Assembly: GCA_903813345.2 (NCBI GenBank)
Contig: CAIIXF020000011.1
Coordinates: 20,317,754-20,381,753, forward strand
Source: Owenia fusiformis
Taxonomy: Eukaryota; Annelida; Polychaeta; Sabellida; Oweniidae
Length of the DNA: 64,000 bases
Direction of reading: 5' to 3'
Both the position numbers and the translations under genes were made by a program. Below are positions 60,901 through 64,000 of the stretch, one piece after another. Numbering within the stretch: the first letter of the stretch is position 1; every line of letters begins with the position of its first letter. The notes under the pieces were generated by a model. The model did no database searches. It saw nothing but the letters and a program-made list of their open reading frames with translations, and was not told the DNA's origin.

Positions 60901-63012
60901 TAGGTACTGTATGTTTAGTGAGTATGTCTGTTTGTTTTTATGTCTGTCCAAATGTCCCACAGTTTCTTCAGGACTGCTACAGATATCACAATCACATTTC
61001 CATGGATAACTTATGAGTACCTACTGTACAAATCCAGTAAAAAAAGCCTACTTCCTGTCAGCCATTTAGAAGTCAAATGCCAAATTTCTTGTCTGCAAAC
61101 TTGGTTTCATAGTTACTTTAAAAACTTTAAGATCTTTAACACACTTCTACATCTGATTAGGTTTTGGACATGGCCCAGGCTCAATCATGGCAGTCAATTT
61201 TAATGTCTGAAGAAAAGTCAGCGAGCGATAATACTTTGTATCATATTGATAAGGTATTTTGAGATTTTCAAAACCAAACTATTTAGCAGCTTTATAAATA
61301 GTTTCAGGTGTCCTTTATTGTAAAAGCCTGTGTCACTGTTAACAGTAGTTGTATGCGGTAATTTGGTGAAAAAGATTGGCAACAATTTATATCCGCTTTT
61401 TTATTGTCGGCCTTTTTTGTGTATTCTACTTTAAAATCTTGTCTGTAAAGTCTTATCTGCATGTTTTCAGGTGAACTGTTTGATGGATTGATTAACAATT
61501 TTCAGGGATGATTCTTTGTATGAAAATCTCAAACTGGTTTTGGGGATCCTGGGTTAATGGTAAGGTGACCATTTTGCATATTTTGTCTTTTCTCTTCAAC
61601 TGATTAGTGTCTGGCATTCAGGATGCAAAATCTTTTAATCACCCATTGGTGGGGACATGTTATACACATTTGTGTCCTTTGTTCTTTATAACTGTACCTC
61701 CAGACCACCAGACCAGGTCAGGACTAGGCTCATAGAAGTTTATAGTTAGTTTCTCGATCGGGAATGAGAGTTCCAAGAATATTATATTTATTTAGAGATG
61801 GAAAGCCCATGCTATGTATTACCATGTTTACCATGTGTCTCATACATAACTCATTTTTAAGTCAAATTGATTTTTTGCTCTTGTACTATTTGTCATTTAT
61901 GTTGTGTCTTTATTCTATTTTTCAATTTATTGTTTGGTATTGCTCTTTTCTATTCAAACTTTCAAAGTTTTAGTTCAATAATTGAAGCCTAACTGCTCCT
62001 TCAGCAGACTATAAGTATTATATATTGCATTACATATTTTGAAAAATTGAATAATTTAATATATTTAATAACTGTAGCCTAGTTAGGAACACTTCAATAA
62101 ATGAATAAATTGAATGTCTCGATTTTTGTGTTTATCATGTTTAACACTATGATGCGTTTTTATATAAAATAGACGCAGACAAAAATTCTATTCAGTGTGC
62201 TTAGTCAAATGGCTAGAGGGAATTAATAGAGTGTAGAGGGAATATTATTCACTTTATTGATTAGGTGGAACATCAATGTTTACCGATTTTTTCTACAATC
62301 CAGATTTTCTTGAAAAAATCAAGGTGAAAGATAGACTGATGTTTATAACAAAATATGTGAAAATTAGAAAGATTGACCATTTAGTTATTTCTAAAAAAAT
62401 GTTTTAATTTAACATTGCTCTAAATGGGAAATTCTTTTTTATTTTTTAAAAAAATTGCACAATTCAGATTTTCTTCAAAAATATTCTACGTAAGTGTTTA
62501 AAGTAATATTTATGAAAATTCACCACTTGAGAAAAAAATGTTGAATATTATGAATCAGTAGTATTATTCCATCATATATGACTATTACCAAAGAATGCCT
62601 TGATATATCAACATGAGTGTCATAAAAACAGATCAAGTAAATTGAAAAACTTTAAAAATCTGGGGCACCTGAATAGATTTGATTCATGACATGGAAATAT
62701 GTACGCCATATTCTTAGTAAAACACAATTCATGATTGTATACGTACATTAGAAGTTGTAAAGGTTGAATGGTATCAGTTTCGCTAGGCTAATTGATAATT
62801 GATACGTGCAGAAAAAGTATAGCTTATAATCTATACCTTCATGTACATGTGTAAAAAATCATGTTCCAACTTGCTGGGCATTTAGCAGGTGCTTTTTAAC
62901 AAAAATAATATGTATACATATATTAGCATAACATAGCATATAATGCAATAGTCTAAGCAATATTAGTGAAATGAGTTTGAATAATTACCTGATGCTGCAA
63001 GGAAAATCTCAT
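51982..63012 (-). CDS. MS4A-like four-transmembrane protein
   Basis: Minus-strand exons 63012-62989, 60268-60029, 59701-59645, 58957-58856, 52982-52878 and 52074-51982. Every intron is phase 0 and all borders are GT-AG, giving 206 aa. The N-terminus (MRFSLQHQGVSKTQ...) is hydrophilic. TM1 and TM2 run through AISMGSWMIAFGIFSITLGG and GLGIWCGFLFVLAGSFGIGA (about 52-101). TM3 is IITFLAMSIVTTCVCLPLMV (from 108), and TM4 is INGLLLVISLVEAVLGITAS (about 144-163) followed by YCCKAVCCC. The IWCGFLFVLAGS turn and the acidic residue in TM4 are typical of the MS4A/CD20-like family. MS4A proteins are plasma-membrane proteins that modulate signalling; the function here is unknown. The 8-residue first exon is the least certain part. 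The large intron between 58856 and 52982 holds a fold-back element and a LINE in the same orientation. Confidence 0.85.
52526..52872. repeat. ~145-bp tandem repeat, 2.3 copies, one carrying a palindromic insertion
   Basis: Units begin with GATGATTTTGAAAAAAA or GATAATTTTGAAAAAAA at about 52526, 52659 and 52810, and share TGGTCAATTTGAAGCAA, GTCATTGAAGGT and AGTCAGATTTGAAC. The second unit is split by a 25-bp palindrome (52691-52715). Lies in the last intron and next to the TM4 exon of the MS4A-like gene. Confidence 0.8.
52691..52715. mobile_element. 25-bp palindromic insertion with 7-bp target duplication
   Basis: CATGGGCTTTC-AAA-GAAAGCCCATG, flanked by ATTTGAA at 52684-52690 and 52716-52722. 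The units on both sides of the tandem repeat read GGTCAATTTGAAGCAA without interruption, showing the empty site. Same family as 19359-19392. Confidence 0.88.
53817..58805. mobile_element. 5-kb inverted-repeat element in MS4A-like intron
   Basis: Terminal inverted repeats of about 37 bp: left ACCCTTAGGAAAAAAACAAC, then CATTTTTTCCGAATTTCAA; right TTGAATTTCGGAAAAAATGT, then TGTTTTTTTTTATAAGGGT. Inside each end are many TTGCAACCATT / AATGGTTGCAA motifs (53850-54070 and 58510-58770), inverted between the two sides. The middle holds a ~85-bp triple repeat (54166-54400) and a LINE (about 54395-57140). No transposase recognised and no target duplication found. Confidence 0.7.
54395..57140 (-). pseudogene. 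Frameshifted LINE reverse transcriptase with 3' tandem repeats
   Basis: Minus strand. From about 57140 the frame reads KAPVLNAIPKLQGAAVEKC, then VLTVTDIRKAFDSVW, GVHQGGVLSMLFYQLYMADI and SYADDMCILSN: reverse transcriptase motifs with the catalytic YADD. Near 56560-56640 the coding frame shifts, and the second frame (to 55381) carries HVGIPIS and the terminal CSMCSTYEKEDVDHFLLKCP zinc-knuckle-like motif. The N-terminus is missing, so it is dead. The 3' part (54500-54960) has three copies of GACGACGCCTAGCTACCGCG. Two of them belong to a duplicated ~165-bp unit that ends ATGACATTATGGATCTGCAT plus TTTCTATAAA. Confidence 0.85.
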
Positions 63013-64000
63013 CTTGTATGACCTTGACCTATAACCTTAGTGAAAATATAAATATGAGTTAGTTATTTTCAAAAGGTGGAGTGAACTATAGTACCTAGTT
63101 TAGTCAATAGAGGGAATAGTTATCTGTTCCCGGGAAAGTTTCCCCGGGAATTGTTACTCCAACTGAGTAATTCAGTCAGTAAATTGGCTTACACTACGAT
63201 ACAATTTCGATCCCAGCATTTTTTTGCATTATGCATGCGTTCTATGTGTAGGATTGGATAGTTTTTAACAACACGTGTCACTCGTCGGGAGAGGTGTACT
63301 GTGATAAGTTGCACATTCAATATCGCAATTATTTGGCCTTTTTGAATTTAACAACTTTGACAACACTGGCGGATCCAGATGAAAATGTATACCCCATTTT
63401 TTGAAAATTTGGCCTAAAATGCCAAATCATGCCCAAATAGAATCATTTTTGAGGCCATAAAACTTTCGAGCAAAACGATTTTTGGGCTCCTACAAAAAAG
63501 GGGGCGGGGGGCGCAAGATGGATCTGGATCCGCCAGTGGGATGATAACAAAAATAGGCGTATAGCTAAATACGGTGAACAATCGTAGAACTCCTGATATG
63601 CCCATTAATTTCATGATTTACGTATACAGCATATAAGTACAATTAGTACGCTATGAACGCATTCGTTTATTTGACTTGGAGCAGAGTTCAAGCACATATA
63701 TAGGTTAATGCAGAATACGGCAGTATGCTCTTCCATTATGTGTTTCATCTGGAAGAACCCCCGTCCTCAACATAATATAATATGAAGTATTGCTGCCCTT
63801 GTTCGAACCCCAATACTCGAAAACCCATTATTACACCTAAATCAAATAATACGGAATCCAATACTCTAGAAAGATAAATCAATTAATCTTTATGAGAATG
63901 ACGTAAACAGTTTGCTTAGCGTCCCGGAGGTGGAGATGGAGAAGGCGTGGCTTCCCACGGCAGGGAAGGACAATTTTACAAAAAAAAAGTTCAAAACACA
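63013..64000. other. 5' flank of MS4A-like gene
   Basis: No exon recognised. Holds a GGCGGATC-family MITE (63364-63538) and a small inverted pair, TTCCCGGGAAAG / CTTTCCCGGGGA-type, around 63127-63152. The promoter could be here, but no motif decides it. Confidence 0.4.
63364..63538. mobile_element. GGCGGATC-family MITE, copy 4
   Basis: Left end CACTGGCGGATCCAGATG, right end GGATCTGGATCCGCCAGTG: near-perfect inverted repeats of about 18 bp. The interior has TTTGAAAATTTGGCC as in copies 1 and 3. 175 bp, the shortest complete copy here. Confidence 0.8.

Overview
The window is nuclear DNA from an animal, most likely a marine invertebrate. The genes are split by GT-AG introns, the DNA is AT-rich, and the spaces between exons are filled with inverted-repeat elements, degraded non-LTR retrotransposons, a tRNA-derived SINE and microsatellites. 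Gene families and repeat style fit a lophotrochozoan or an invertebrate deuterostome; I cannot place it more precisely. Exons were joined by eye from splice signals, reading phase and remembered family sequences. Every predicted junction keeps the frame except the last one of the LEG1-like gene.

Layout. (1) 1245-3908, minus: a farnesyl-diphosphate-synthase-like gene (3 exons, 400 aa). It keeps the first Asp-rich motif but has lost most residues that bind isopentenyl diphosphate, the pattern known from animal terpene synthases that arose from prenyltransferases. (2) 7258-13403, plus: 3' part of a Par-4/PAWR-like gene ending in a leucine zipper, followed by a 43-bp minisatellite resembling its last codons. 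(3) 18144-22666, plus: a LEG1-like secreted protein gene. A tiny palindromic insertion lies at one splice donor, a 146-bp-period repeat element in an intron, and a LINE fragment just after the last exon. (4) 23878-29497: a 5.6-kb nested inverted-repeat structure with no recognisable gene. (5) 30360-40292, minus: a complete 10-exon pyridoxal kinase gene. (6) 41346-42975, minus: a 5'-truncated LINE. (7) 44896-47045: repeat-rich, holding a 0.93-kb fold-back element. (8) 48761-50302, plus: the first three coding exons of a BDH2/DHRS6-like short-chain dehydrogenase. (9) 51982-63012, minus: a complete six-exon MS4A-like four-transmembrane protein gene. One of its introns holds a 5-kb inverted-repeat element that contains a frameshifted LINE.

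The genes do not form a pathway; they are neighbours in an ordinary animal genome. Two things deserve most attention. The first is the FPPS-like enzyme with its altered active site. The second is a family of 25-34-bp palindromes (CATGGGCTTTC...GAAAGCCCATG). Two copies are flanked by perfect 7-bp direct repeats, and for one the empty site survives in adjacent tandem-repeat copies. They look like extremely small mobile elements.
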